A DNA stretch of 19,175 bases from positions 1 through 19,175 of the forward strand of contig DASUFE010000002.1 of the NCBI GenBank assembly GCA_036274675.1, in the 5' to 3' direction. A program made the translations under genes and the position numbers. The notes beneath the pieces were generated by a model. It worked only from the letters and a program-made list of their open reading frames with translations. It was not told the origin of the DNA and ran no database searches. The DNA is from DASUFE01 sp036274675 (lineage in GTDB: Bacteria; Pseudomonadota; Gammaproteobacteria; HTCC5015). Positions 1-8,420 of the stretch are shown here, in pieces (position 1 is the first letter of the stretch; each line of letters opens with the position of its first letter).

Positions 1-1
1 C

Positions 2-208
2 TTGGAGGCAAGCGCAGGATTTTATCTGGCGATGTCAGGAGTTTCCGCCGCAGCATTCATGGATTTACAACTTAATCCCTCCCAGGCTGAAATGTTGTAC
101 CTATTCTTGAGATTACCCGGCGCCATGGCTCACGCGTTAGAGCAGTTTCTCCAATGGAAACGATTTCCATTTTTCAAAAACAAAATTATCCTTAACGAAG
201 CAGGATAG
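2..208 (+). CDS. Citrate synthase / citryl-CoA lyase-like protein, C-terminal fragment (5' end outside window)
   Basis: The reading frame is open at the left edge and ends at TAG 206-208, so only the last 68 or so residues are visible. The segment SAAAFMDLQLNPSQAEMLY followed by LRLPGAMAHALEQ resembles the C-terminal helices of citrate synthases and citryl-CoA lyases, where a conserved N-x-D-G segment precedes an A-x-x-x-D-L-G-L helix and then a R-x-P-G-x-x-A-H-x-x-E-Q motif. In that alignment by eye, the position of the catalytic Asp is occupied by Ser (AMSGVSA). Family members condense acetyl-CoA with oxaloacetate or cleave citryl-CoA. Whether this one is catalytic cannot be decided. Only five bases separate it from the next gene, which belongs to the same superfamily, so the two are very likely co-transcribed and may form a hetero-oligomer. 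Family assignment is fairly sure, function is not. Confidence 0.6.
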   Translation: MEASAGFYLAMSGVSAAAFMDLQLNPSQAEMLYLFLRLPGAMAHALEQFLQWKRFPFFKNKIILNEAG

Positions 209-213
209 CAGCA

Positions 214-993
214 GTGATAAAGGATTTATTCTGGCATACATCAATTGGTGCATGGTTACCGCCAAAAGTCATTTATCGGGGCAAGGATCTTTTTGAAGAA
301 TGTAGGGCATGGCCATGGATGAAATTACTTTTATACGGCGTGACGGGTCGCGAGTTCAGTCCGCAACAAATCAGACTTTTCGAGGCTATTTGGGTGGTCT
401 GTTGTTCATATCCCGATCCCAGAATCTGGCCGAACCGTGTTGCTGCTTTAGCCGGAACAGTCAGGAGTACGGGCTCGCTTGCCATGAGCGCGAGCATTGC
501 TGTATCTGAAGCCAGAGTTTACGGTAAAGGACCCGATAGGCAGGCTCATAAATTTATTACCAGCGCTCTTGATGCAAACAAAAGCGGAAAACCCATAATC
601 GATATTATCCGGGAGCATATAGAAATACATCGAGGGATTGCCGGTTACGGACGGCCACTTGTGCATGGGGATGAAAGGATTGAGCCTTTAATGGCCCTGG
701 CGAGAGACCTTGAGATATCTAAAACACCTCACGCGGATCTCGCCTTCGAGGTCGAAAAGGTTTTGCTTGCAAATAGATATCGAATGAACATGAATATTGC
801 AATGCTGGCAGCTGCTTTGGCGGCGGATCAAGGCTTGAGTGAGGATGAATATTATCATTACCTGATACTTTCATTTTCTGTGGGAGCCCTTCCTTGTTAT
901 ATCGATGCCAAAAACCATCCTATAGGCACGTTCTTCCCATATGAGACTGGGGATATTCAATATACTGGGCCGGGGCAGAGAACATGGGATTAG
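214..993 (+). CDS. Citrate synthase superfamily protein, probably catalytically altered
   Basis: This 259-residue protein starts at a GTG with an AGGA ribosome-binding sequence at 202-205, eight bases upstream. It is shorter than a usual citrate synthase (about 370-430 residues) and close to short citryl-CoA lyase-like proteins. Superfamily traits by eye are the N-R-V-A-A-L-A-G stretch near residues 74-81, the segment GYGRPLVHGDERI (144-156), which aligns with the G-[FY]-G-H-x-V/I-x-x-x-D-P-R active-site loop, and NMNIAMLAAALA (192-203), which aligns with the N-V-D-x-x-x-A helix. In this alignment the loop His is Arg147 and the catalytic Asp is Asn194. The usual L-H-G-G-A motif is also not visible. 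The enzyme may therefore be inactive, or may be a partner subunit of the preceding homologue. A role in making a citrate-type metabolite or siderophore is only a speculation from the neighbouring TonB receptor. The gene is more AT-rich than those from 4200 onward. Confidence 0.6.
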   Translation: MIKDLFWHTSIGAWLPPKVIYRGKDLFEECRAWPWMKLLLYGVTGREFSPQQIRLFEAIWVVCCSYPDPRIWPNRVAALAGTVRSTGSLAMSASIAVSEARVYGKGPDRQAHKFITSALDANKSGKPIIDIIREHIEIHRGIAGYGRPLVHGDERIEPLMALARDLEISKTPHADLAFEVEKVLLANRYRMNMNIAMLAAALAADQGLSEDEYYHYLILSFSVGALPCYIDAKNHPIGTFFPYETGDIQYTGPGQRTWD

Positions 994-1025
994 GGACATA
1001 AAGAATACGATTAAAAAGCCGATAT

Positions 1026-1040
1026 AAATAGTTCTTATTT
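1026..1040. repeat. Small dyad in the leader of the TonB receptor gene
   Basis: AAATA (1026-1030) and TATTT (1036-1040) form a perfect five-base inverted repeat around GTTCT, about 20 bases before the receptor ATG and next to a TATAAA sequence at 1023-1028 that could be a -10 element. No convincing -35 hexamer was found at 16-18 bases. A metal- or ligand-responsive operator would be expected near such a gene, but the match to a Fur box is poor. The dyad may be chance in AT-rich DNA. Confidence 0.2.
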
Positions 1041-1060
1041 CAAAGAGGGAGCTTGTTACG

Positions 1061-3106
1061 ATGAGACCAATAGTGATACTAAGCAGCCTTCTTATATTTT
1101 GTAGCGTAGCCCAAGCGCAAAGCGATGAATTTTCAACGATTTTTGATGTATCGATTGCCACGGGCGCTGATGTTCCTATTTCCCGTGCTCCGGCGATCGC
1201 TTCCGTCATAACAGCCGAGGATATACAAGCCATGGGCGCACGCGATGTGGATGATGTGCTCTCGACGGTCCCGGGTTTGCATGTCTCAAGATCGTCTACG
1301 GCATATAAACCGTTATATTTAATCCGGGGCATTGATTCCAGCAAAAATGGTCAAGTGCTTGTCTTGCTGGACGGAACACCCCAGACCAATCTGTTTCTGG
1401 GTGACCGGGGGGATGCCTGGGGTGGTATGCCGGTGGAAAGCATTGCGCGAATTGAAATCATACGCGGCCCTGGTTCCGCATTATATGGTGCTGATGCCTA
1501 TGCAGGAGTCATCAATATCATAACTAAAAAACCGGACGAAAAAATGGATTCAAGGGTTGGGATCAGGGATGGGTCCTTCAATACAACCGATGCATGGGTG
1601 GAAATTCCAGGTTCCTTTCTTGGTTGGGTCAGTTATTTCAGTCTGCAATATCAAGATACTGATGGAATGGATTCCACTATTGACGCCGATACTCAATCAG
1701 GTCTTGATACTTTACTTGGTACATCTGCCTCACTTGCTCCCGGCCCTATAAGTGTCAGCAATGAGTCGCTGGATGCCCGTTTTAATCTCAAAAAAGATAA
1801 TTGGAATGTGCGCCTCCTATACCAAACCCGTGATTTAGGAGTCGGAACAGGCGTAGCGGATGCTTTGGACCCCCAAGGTCGGACAAAATCCGAACGTTTC
1901 CACTTGGATACTGAGTACTCTCATCAAATTGATTCTTGGGATTTTCAATATACGTTTAATTATCTGGATTTCCAGACAAAGAATGATTTGGTGGTGTTCC
2001 CACCAGGAGCCGATTTTACGGCTTTAGGCGGCGGGCTTTTTGATGAAGGTGTATTGGGAAGTCCTAATGTTTCAGAACGACATTACCGGCTGCAGGCGAT
2101 TTCCCACACAGTTGCAGAGACGCATGATATTAGGCTGGGGCTGGGCGCCTCTCAAGGTGAGTTATATGATGTAAGAGAGCATAAGAATTTCACGATCAGT
2201 CCATTCGGCGTTCCCGTGCCTACAGGCGAAATGGTGGACGTAACGAATACGGCACCCTTCATTACCGAGCAGGACAGGGTGATTAAATATGGTTTTGTCC
2301 AGGACGAATGGAATTTTATTCCAGATTGGCGGTTAACTACGGGAATTCGAGCGGATGACTACTCGGATTTTGGAACCACGATTAATCCCAGAATCGCCCT
2401 AGTACACGAAGCCGCTTACGATCTTTCTTTAAAACTTCTATATGGCAAAGCTTTTAGGGCGCCTTCATTCGCAGAACTTTATGCCATAAATAATCCCGTT
2501 GCATTGGGGGATCCTTCTCTAGAGCCTGAAAAGATTAAAACGCTGGAGTTTGGGGTTCTTTATTTTCCTTTCAACTATCAACTGAACTTCAATATTTATA
2601 CTTTCAATGCCGAAGACATTATATTGTTTGCACCTGACCCCGATATTCCAACCTCCCTAGTAGCCAAAAATGTTGGCGAATTAAACGGGAAAGGGGCAGA
2701 AGTTGAATTTATAAAGGAATTTGGCGAGTCCTTTAAACTTCGATTTAACTCAGCGCGGCAAGAAGTAGAAGACGAGCTCACGCATGAACCCGCCGGCAGA
2801 GCCCCCGGCTGGACTTCCTACTTGGAAGGTGATTGGAAAATCAATGACGGATACACAGTATATGCCTATATCAATTACATAGCTGACCGCAAGCGAGAAA
2901 CGGGAGATATGCGTGAGCCGACAGCAGATTATACCCTTGTTGATTTTGTGCTGAGATATGCCAGATCTTCATGGACAGTCGAATTGCAGGCGAAGAATGT
3001 ATTTGATGAAGAAGCTTTCGAACCTACCCCGATTTCAAGCGGAATCACCGGAGACCTCCCGATGGCGGGGAGGAGTGCATACATTGAGATTAACTATGAT
3101 TTCTAA
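1061..3106 (+). CDS. TonB-dependent outer-membrane receptor
   Basis: This 681-residue protein is a plug-and-barrel receptor that takes a ligand across the outer membrane with energy from TonB-ExbB-ExbD. Residues 1-19 are a signal peptide with probable cleavage after AQA (17-19). The plug lies at about 41-158, with RAPAIASVITAEDIQAMGA early and the hallmark RIEIIRGPGSALYGADAYAG near 130-149. The rest is beta-barrel-like, with the C-terminal barrel motif KALRAPSFAELY-type sequence (GKAFRAPSFAELY) and a final aromatic Phe. The start is supported by GAGGGAG about nine bases before ATG. The length fits the BtuB/CirA size class, but sequence alone does not identify the ligand (iron chelate, cobalamin or other). 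A 101-base gap separates it from the periplasmic binding protein and sensor kinase, and no terminator is visible there, so the receptor could feed that signalling pair. Codon and base use are more AT-rich than downstream genes. Confidence 0.9.
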   Translation: MRPIVILSSLLIFCSVAQAQSDEFSTIFDVSIATGADVPISRAPAIASVITAEDIQAMGARDVDDVLSTVPGLHVSRSSTAYKPLYLIRGIDSSKNGQVLVLLDGTPQTNLFLGDRGDAWGGMPVESIARIEIIRGPGSALYGADAYAGVINIITKKPDEKMDSRVGIRDGSFNTTDAWVEIPGSFLGWVSYFSLQYQDTDGMDSTIDADTQSGLDTLLGTSASLAPGPISVSNESLDARFNLKKDNWNVRLLYQTRDLGVGTGVADALDPQGRTKSERFHLDTEYSHQIDSWDFQYTFNYLDFQTKNDLVVFPPGADFTALGGGLFDEGVLGSPNVSERHYRLQAISHTVAETHDIRLGLGASQGELYDVREHKNFTISPFGVPVPTGEMVDVTNTAPFITEQDRVIKYGFVQDEWNFIPDWRLTTGIRADDYSDFGTTINPRIALVHEAAYDLSLKLLYGKAFRAPSFAELYAINNPVALGDPSLEPEKIKTLEFGVLYFPFNYQLNFNIYTFNAEDIILFAPDPDIPTSLVAKNVGELNGKGAEVEFIKEFGESFKLRFNSARQEVEDELTHEPAGRAPGWTSYLEGDWKINDGYTVYAYINYIADRKRETGDMREPTADYTLVDFVLRYARSSWTVELQAKNVFDEEAFEPTPISSGITGDLPMAGRSAYIEINYDF

Positions 3107-3207
3107 TTGCTGCCCACTCCCACACACAAAAGCAACTGACGAACAACATAGGATTAAAACCAAAACAATAAGATGGCGCTAAGAAAAAAGATAAAGACAG
3201 GAAGCTT

Positions 3208-4179
3208 ATGTTTTACGCTCATATGATGCGATCGCTAGTTTGTTGCATCTTATGTTTGTCTTTTTCATTTTTTTGCATACCAGTTGCCGCTGAAACACAA
3301 GCGGTAGCGGCGGTAATCGGAGTAGTCTACCCCGAGGTGGGGCAACCCTATCAGGAAGTCATAGACAGCATCATACAGGGAATCCGCGAACAAACCGGTT
3401 CTTCTATTGAGCTGTATTCGCTGAAGGGTGGCATGGAAGAGACGAAACTAAACCCGTGGCTGGAGCAACACAAGATCAAGGTGGTGATCGCGTTGGCGAA
3501 ACAGGGGTTGGAAGCCACCAACAAGTTGCCTCCCACAGTATCGAGAATCCTGGCCGCGGTGCTGTCGCCGCCCACGGAGAAAATTCCCTATGCCGGGGGC
3601 ATTTCCCTGACGCCTGATCCCGAAATCGTTTTTGCAAAAATACGCCAGCTCTCGCCCGTGACGCGTCGGGTCATTGTCGTTTATGACCCGGGTACCAACG
3701 ACTGGCTGATACAGTCGGCTAAAACCGCGGCTGCTAAAATGGAACTCGAATTGGCAGCGGTACCGGCGCAGGATTTACGCGAAGCCGCCGCCAGCTATGT
3801 GCACTTGCAGGAAAAAGGTTTGGGGAAAACCGATCTGATATGGCTGCTGAATGATCCCAATACCGTTGATCAGAACACGATACTGCCTTTCCTGCTCAAA
3901 ACTTCGTGGTCCGACCATTTCGCGGTGATCTCCAATAATCCCGGTCATGTAAAACGGGGGGTATTGTTTTCTCTCTATCCGGATTACGGCAACATGGGCA
4001 AGAGCATCGGTAAACTCGCCCTGCAGGTTGCAGCCAACGGCAATCATGTCAATAAACCCATGGCGCCGTTGCAGGATGTATTGACCGCGGTCAATCTGCG
4101 GACGGCCGAGCATTTGGATCTGGTGTACTCTCAGAAAGAGCAGGAAGCCTTCGATCTGGTGTTTCCAGAGTCGAGGTAG
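3208..4179 (+). CDS. Periplasmic ABC-type substrate-binding protein (ABC_sub_bind family) without a transporter
   Basis: This 323-residue exported protein belongs by eye to the ABC_sub_bind family (the TrpX-like group). Residues 1-28 form a signal peptide with probable cleavage after VAA. Two alpha/beta lobes follow: IGVVYPEVGQPYQEVIDSI opens lobe one, RVIVVYDPGTND (154-165) starts the second lobe, and the family's tail signatures are LYPDYGNMGKSIGKLA (256-271) and AVNLRTAEHL (294-303). A sequence AGGA just upstream supports the ATG at 3208, although Met6 and Met7 are possible starts. No permease or ATPase gene lies in the window, and the next gene, six bases downstream, is a membrane sensor kinase with its own periplasmic domain. 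A sensory role, handing ligand occupancy to the kinase as LuxP does for LuxQ or TorT for TorS, is a reasonable inference. The ligand is unknown. Confidence 0.8.
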   Translation: MFYAHMMRSLVCCILCLSFSFFCIPVAAETQAVAAVIGVVYPEVGQPYQEVIDSIIQGIREQTGSSIELYSLKGGMEETKLNPWLEQHKIKVVIALAKQGLEATNKLPPTVSRILAAVLSPPTEKIPYAGGISLTPDPEIVFAKIRQLSPVTRRVIVVYDPGTNDWLIQSAKTAAAKMELELAAVPAQDLREAAASYVHLQEKGLGKTDLIWLLNDPNTVDQNTILPFLLKTSWSDHFAVISNNPGHVKRGVLFSLYPDYGNMGKSIGKLALQVAANGNHVNKPMAPLQDVLTAVNLRTAEHLDLVYSQKEQEAFDLVFPESR

Positions 4180-4185
4180 CCGAGT

Positions 4186-7100
4186 ATGAGCAGACTGCTG
4201 CAAAAGGGTTTCTGGAAAAAAGTACTGGGGGGAACCAGCTTCCGCCAGCAACTGGCGACTCTCATAACGTTCTGGATAATCGCACTGGCGCTGGTGGCGT
4301 CTCTGGTTACCTCTCAACTGACCAGTCGGTCCTTGGAAAAGCGCCTGATCGAGCAAGGCCTGCAGAATACCGCGGTGCTCGCGCAGCAGAGCGTGCTGGG
4401 ACTCTTGTACCAGAGCGTAGAGAATGCGCAGGAATTCGCCGAAACCACTCTCAAGTCACCCGATGTGCTGGGCGTCGCCCTGTTTAACGCGGATCGTCAG
4501 GCCTTTCTGGAGATGGGGAAAATAGAATTCTCGGGGATAGGGCTCGAGACCTGGCCCATGGAACCGGCGCTGGTCCGGGAAACGGACAATGAATTGCATT
4601 ACCTGGCCCCGGTTTACTCCCATGTGGAAACGGCGGAACCGGAATCACCGTTCCTGCTGGAAAGTCCCGAGCCGGAATTGATCGGCTATGTGCTGGTTGT
4701 CATGAGCAAGCGCTCGCTCCAGGTGATGGCGTCGGATATCTGGCGCGGTAATTTTATCGCAGTAATGTCGCTGGCGGTTTTGTTGCTGTTATTGCTCCTG
4801 CTGATCACGCGCCACCTGCTCAGACCTCTGGATGAACTTTCGAGCATCATGTTGCGCGCGGAGAGCGGCGATGCCTATGTGCGCGCGGATATAGGAGGAT
4901 CGAGAGAAATCGGCAACATGCAGCACGCCTTCAACACGATGATGGATGTGCTCGAGGCGCGCGAAATAGAGTTGATCAAGACGCGGGACATGGCGCTGGA
5001 GTCCGCGCGGATGAAAGGCCAGTTCGCCGCCAACGTGACGCATGAGCTGCGGACGCCGCTCAACGGTATCCTGGGAATGCTGCAGTTGCTGGACAGCCCC
5101 GAGCTCACGGAGCAGCAGAAAACATATATTGAGACCGCCCAGAATTCCGGAGAAGCGCTGCTCATGCTGATCAACGACATCCTGGATTTCTCGAAGATCG
5201 ATGCCGGGATGGCCTTGCTGCAATTGCAGGATTTTGAAATACGCAGCCTGACCGGGGAGATCGTTGAACTGCTGAAGCCTCAGGCCGAAAAGAAAAAGAT
5301 CGGCCTGCGGGCTGAAATCGACACTTCGATTCCGGAACATGTAAACGGCGAAAGCCGCCGCATCCGGCAGGTGCTGTTCAACCTGGTCGGGAATGCCGTC
5401 AAATTTACCCACCACGGCGAGGTTGTCGTCGGCGTCAAACGGATCAAGGAAGGCGGCGCGATCCATGCCCGCAGTGCCGATGAAGTGATTCTGGAATTTT
5501 TTGTCCACGATACCGGCATCGGTATCGCGCGGGAAGCGCAGGCGCGCATCTTTGACGCATTCATGCAGGCGGACGGTTCCACCTCGCGCAACTACGGCGG
5601 CACCGGGCTCGGCCTGAGCATCAGCAAACAGCTTGTGGAATTCATGGGCGGACGCATGGGGCTGGAAAGCGATATCGGCCACGGCAGCCGCTTCTGGTTC
5701 CAGCTGCCGTTCCAGAAGGTGACAAAAAACCAGGAAGCAGTGGAAGAGGCCTCCGAAAAGCCTGCCCCGCTGTCCGAAGGCTTGCGGGTGCTGGTAGTGG
5801 AAGACAACAGAACCAACCAGCAGGTGGCCAAGGGGATGTTGCAACGTCTCAGATGCACGTCCGATATCACGGCTTCGGGCGAAGAAGCACTCGACAGGTT
5901 TGAAACAGGGAAATACGACTTCATCCTGATGGATGTACAGATGCCGGGCATGGACGGATACCAGGCGACGCGGGGCATACGCAGCAAGGAAATACCGGGC
6001 ACTCATGTGCCGATCATTGCGATGACCGCGAACTCTTCTCCTGACGATATTGAAAAGGCGCTTGAGGCGGGTATGGACGACTTTCTCGCCAAACCGTTCA
6101 GATTGGACACTCTGCGCAATCGCCTGTACCGCTGGACGGGGCCCGATAAAGACAGGGCCGGCGCAACCCTGCAACGCCCGGCAGCCGGGGAAAAAGCAAC
6201 CGACAGAATGACCGATGTGAGGAAAGAACAGGCGCCCGCGGTACGCGGGGCGGAAGACGCCTTGAAAGTGATCAACCTGGATTCCGACAACTCGGTCATC
6301 GACAAAAAAGTGTTCTTTGAACTTTACCAGAACGCCGGGCCGGGGTTCGGCGAAATGTTGAAGATATACATGGAAGATCAGCCCATGTATCTACGCCAGA
6401 TCGAGCAGGCGATCCAGCAGTCGGACCGTGTGCTGCTGCAACGTTGTGCGCATACCCTCAAGGGCAGCAGCCGTAATTTCGGGGCCACGACCTTCAGCAA
6501 CCTGTGCCTGGATCTGGAAAAAGCCGCGTCCCAAGAGGATTTTCAGGAACTGAAGAAGCGCGTAAAACCCATCGAAAAGGCGGCCGCCGAAGTCCAAAAG
6601 GAGCTCTCGCTCACCCTGGAGCGACTTGCCGACACGATGTTCACGATTCCTGAGCCTGTCGGCGTCTCAAAGAACGGAACGGAGCAGTACGATCCGGTGC
6701 GAGTGCCGACTATCATGGTGGTCGATGACGATCGCAGTATGCTGATTACAATGCGCACGGTGCTGGAAAGCGACGGTTACAGGATCGAAGAGCATGAGAA
6801 TGGAACCAGCGCGCTTGCCGCCTGCCAGCAGCAACTGCCGGATCTGGTATTGATGGACGCGCTGATGCCTGGAATTGACGGCTTCAAGGCCTGCAAGGCG
6901 CTGCGTGAGCTGCCGGGCGGAGAGCATCTGCCGATTCTCATTGTTACCGCACTCGAGGATGAGAACTCCATCGACCGCGCCTTTTCCGCCGGCGCGAATG
7001 ATTTTATCGCCAAACCCGTCAACTTCGCGGTATTAAGGCAACGCATCGCCCGCCTTCTGGATGCGAGCCAGGCCGAGAAGCATGTACGTCATCTCGCTTA

Positions 7101-8409
7101 CCACGACACACTGACCGGCCTGCCCAACCGCCGAACCTTTATCGAAAAGCTTCGCGCCATGATGAATGAGCCGCGTGATGAAGGCGCTATGATCGCGGTG
7201 ATGTTCATGGACCTTGATCGTTTCAAGTTGGTTAACGATACGCTGGGGCACGATGCCGGCGATCTGCTGCTGCAATCCGTCACCTCGAGGATCCAGAAAC
7301 TCCTGCGGAGCAGCGACCTGGTGGCGCGTCTTGGCGGAGACGAATTCACCATCCTGCTGGATCATGTGAAATCGGTGGAAGTCATCGCCAAGATAGCCAA
7401 CAAGATCTGCCAGCGCCTGGCCGAACCCTTTACGCTGCTGGGACAGCGTATCTATGTAAGCACCAGCATCGGTATCTCGATCTACCCGAACGACAGTCTG
7501 GACGTGAACACGCTCATTAAATATGCCGATACCGCGATGTTCAAAGCGAAGGAAATGCGCAACTCCTTCAGCTTCTATGAGACCGGCATGGAAAAAGTGA
7601 TAGCCAGGCGCGTGGAACTTGAAAGTGAGATGCGCAGGGCGCTCGAGCACGAGGAGTTCACCCTGCATTATCAGCCGCAGGTTGACCTTGTAAGCGGCAG
7701 GATCGTCGGCGCGGAAGCACTTGTGCGGTGGCAGCATCCGCATAAGGGGATGGTCTCACCGGCGGACTTCATTCCGCTGGCCGAAGAAACGGGCCTGATC
7801 GCGCCATTGGGCGAGTGGGTTTTGAAACGCGCATGCATACAGCTTCATGAATGGCTGCACAAGGGACATCAGCCCGTGGTGCTGGCGGTTAACATATCAA
7901 GCAGGCAACTCGAGGACAGGCAGTTCGTATCGAAAATACTTTCCATCCTGCAGGAAACCGGAATTCCCACCGATCTGCTGGAATTGGAAATCACCGAAAG
8001 CGCCATCATGCGCAATCCAGAGGAGGTTATTCCCGCTCTCGAAGAACTCAAGCGGATGGGCATAAGTCTCGCCATCGACGATTTCGGAACAGGGCACTCC
8101 TCGCTGAACTATCTGCGCCGATTCCCTGTGGACACACTGAAAATTGACCGGTCATTCGTCAGCGACATTACAAAATCGCCGGAAGATTCTGTACTGATCA
8201 ACGGAATTATCGCGCTGGCAAAAAGCTTGCGCCTGAAAGTGATCGCCGAAGGCGTGGAAACCTACGAACAGAAGGTCTATCTGCAAGAACAGAAGTGCGA
8301 CTGGGTGCAGGGCTATTTTCTCTATAAACCCATGCCGGCGGAGATATTCGAACAACAGGCTTTTTATAAGGGAATGCAAACGGCCGGCCCGGACAGCGGG
8401 CCTCAGTAA
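4186..8409 (+). CDS. Multidomain hybrid sensor kinase: HAMP-HisKA-HATPase-REC-HPT-REC-GGDEF-EAL
   Basis: This 1407-residue inner-membrane protein has a first membrane helix at about 23-44, a periplasmic region to about 188 that resembles the BarA-type sensor domain, a second helix at about 190-208, and a HAMP linker. The kinase core has the H-box HELRTPLNG with His286, the N-box with Asn403, DTGIG at 442-446 and GTGLGLS at 472-478. The first receiver has acidic residues at 539-540, phospho-acceptor Asp583 and Lys636. The HPT domain carries His756 in CAHTLKGSS. The second receiver has Asp847-849, Asp891 and Lys943. GGDEF is intact at 1050-1054 with an inhibitory-site RSSD at 1041-1044. EAL is intact at 1177-1179 with DDFGTG at 1298-1303 and EGVET from 1355. 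All catalytic signatures are present, so it may both make and degrade c-di-GMP under phosphorelay control. The start follows GAGG at 4173-4176, which overlaps the end of the binding-protein gene, so the two are probably translationally linked. Confidence 0.95.
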   Translation: MSRLLQKGFWKKVLGGTSFRQQLATLITFWIIALALVASLVTSQLTSRSLEKRLIEQGLQNTAVLAQQSVLGLLYQSVENAQEFAETTLKSPDVLGVALFNADRQAFLEMGKIEFSGIGLETWPMEPALVRETDNELHYLAPVYSHVETAEPESPFLLESPEPELIGYVLVVMSKRSLQVMASDIWRGNFIAVMSLAVLLLLLLLLITRHLLRPLDELSSIMLRAESGDAYVRADIGGSREIGNMQHAFNTMMDVLEAREIELIKTRDMALESARMKGQFAANVTHELRTPLNGILGMLQLLDSPELTEQQKTYIETAQNSGEALLMLINDILDFSKIDAGMALLQLQDFEIRSLTGEIVELLKPQAEKKKIGLRAEIDTSIPEHVNGESRRIRQVLFNLVGNAVKFTHHGEVVVGVKRIKEGGAIHARSADEVILEFFVHDTGIGIAREAQARIFDAFMQADGSTSRNYGGTGLGLSISKQLVEFMGGRMGLESDIGHGSRFWFQLPFQKVTKNQEAVEEASEKPAPLSEGLRVLVVEDNRTNQQVAKGMLQRLRCTSDITASGEEALDRFETGKYDFILMDVQMPGMDGYQATRGIRSKEIPGTHVPIIAMTANSSPDDIEKALEAGMDDFLAKPFRLDTLRNRLYRWTGPDKDRAGATLQRPAAGEKATDRMTDVRKEQAPAVRGAEDALKVINLDSDNSVIDKKVFFELYQNAGPGFGEMLKIYMEDQPMYLRQIEQAIQQSDRVLLQRCAHTLKGSSRNFGATTFSNLCLDLEKAASQEDFQELKKRVKPIEKAAAEVQKELSLTLERLADTMFTIPEPVGVSKNGTEQYDPVRVPTIMVVDDDRSMLITMRTVLESDGYRIEEHENGTSALAACQQQLPDLVLMDALMPGIDGFKACKALRELPGGEHLPILIVTALEDENSIDRAFSAGANDFIAKPVNFAVLRQRIARLLDASQAEKHVRHLAYHDTLTGLPNRRTFIEKLRAMMNEPRDEGAMIAVMFMDLDRFKLVNDTLGHDAGDLLLQSVTSRIQKLLRSSDLVARLGGDEFTILLDHVKSVEVIAKIANKICQRLAEPFTLLGQRIYVSTSIGISIYPNDSLDVNTLIKYADTAMFKAKEMRNSFSFYETGMEKVIARRVELESEMRRALEHEEFTLHYQPQVDLVSGRIVGAEALVRWQHPHKGMVSPADFIPLAEETGLIAPLGEWVLKRACIQLHEWLHKGHQPVVLAVNISSRQLEDRQFVSKILSILQETGIPTDLLELEITESAIMRNPEEVIPALEELKRMGISLAIDDFGTGHSSLNYLRRFPVDTLKIDRSFVSDITKSPEDSVLINGIIALAKSLRLKVIAEGVETYEQKVYLQEQKCDWVQGYFLYKPMPAEIFEQQAFYKGMQTAGPDSGPQ

Positions 8410-8420
8410 TTCGAGTAATT

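Noticed and set aside
4789..6174. A 461-codon open frame on the minus strand inside the kinase gene
   Set aside because: The opposite strand encodes a kinase with every motif intact. The reverse product is rich in His, Arg, Gln and Phe and resembles no family, as expected for a shadow frame in GC-rich DNA.
7033..7743. A 236-codon minus-strand frame opposite the GGDEF domain
   Set aside because: It is a shadow of a clearly functional domain, with no ribosome-binding site or recognisable protein.
8386..8402. GGCCCG and CGGGCC dyad at the end of the kinase gene as a terminator
   Set aside because: The stem is only six pairs, lies inside the coding sequence and has no T-run on either strand. 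It was not called.
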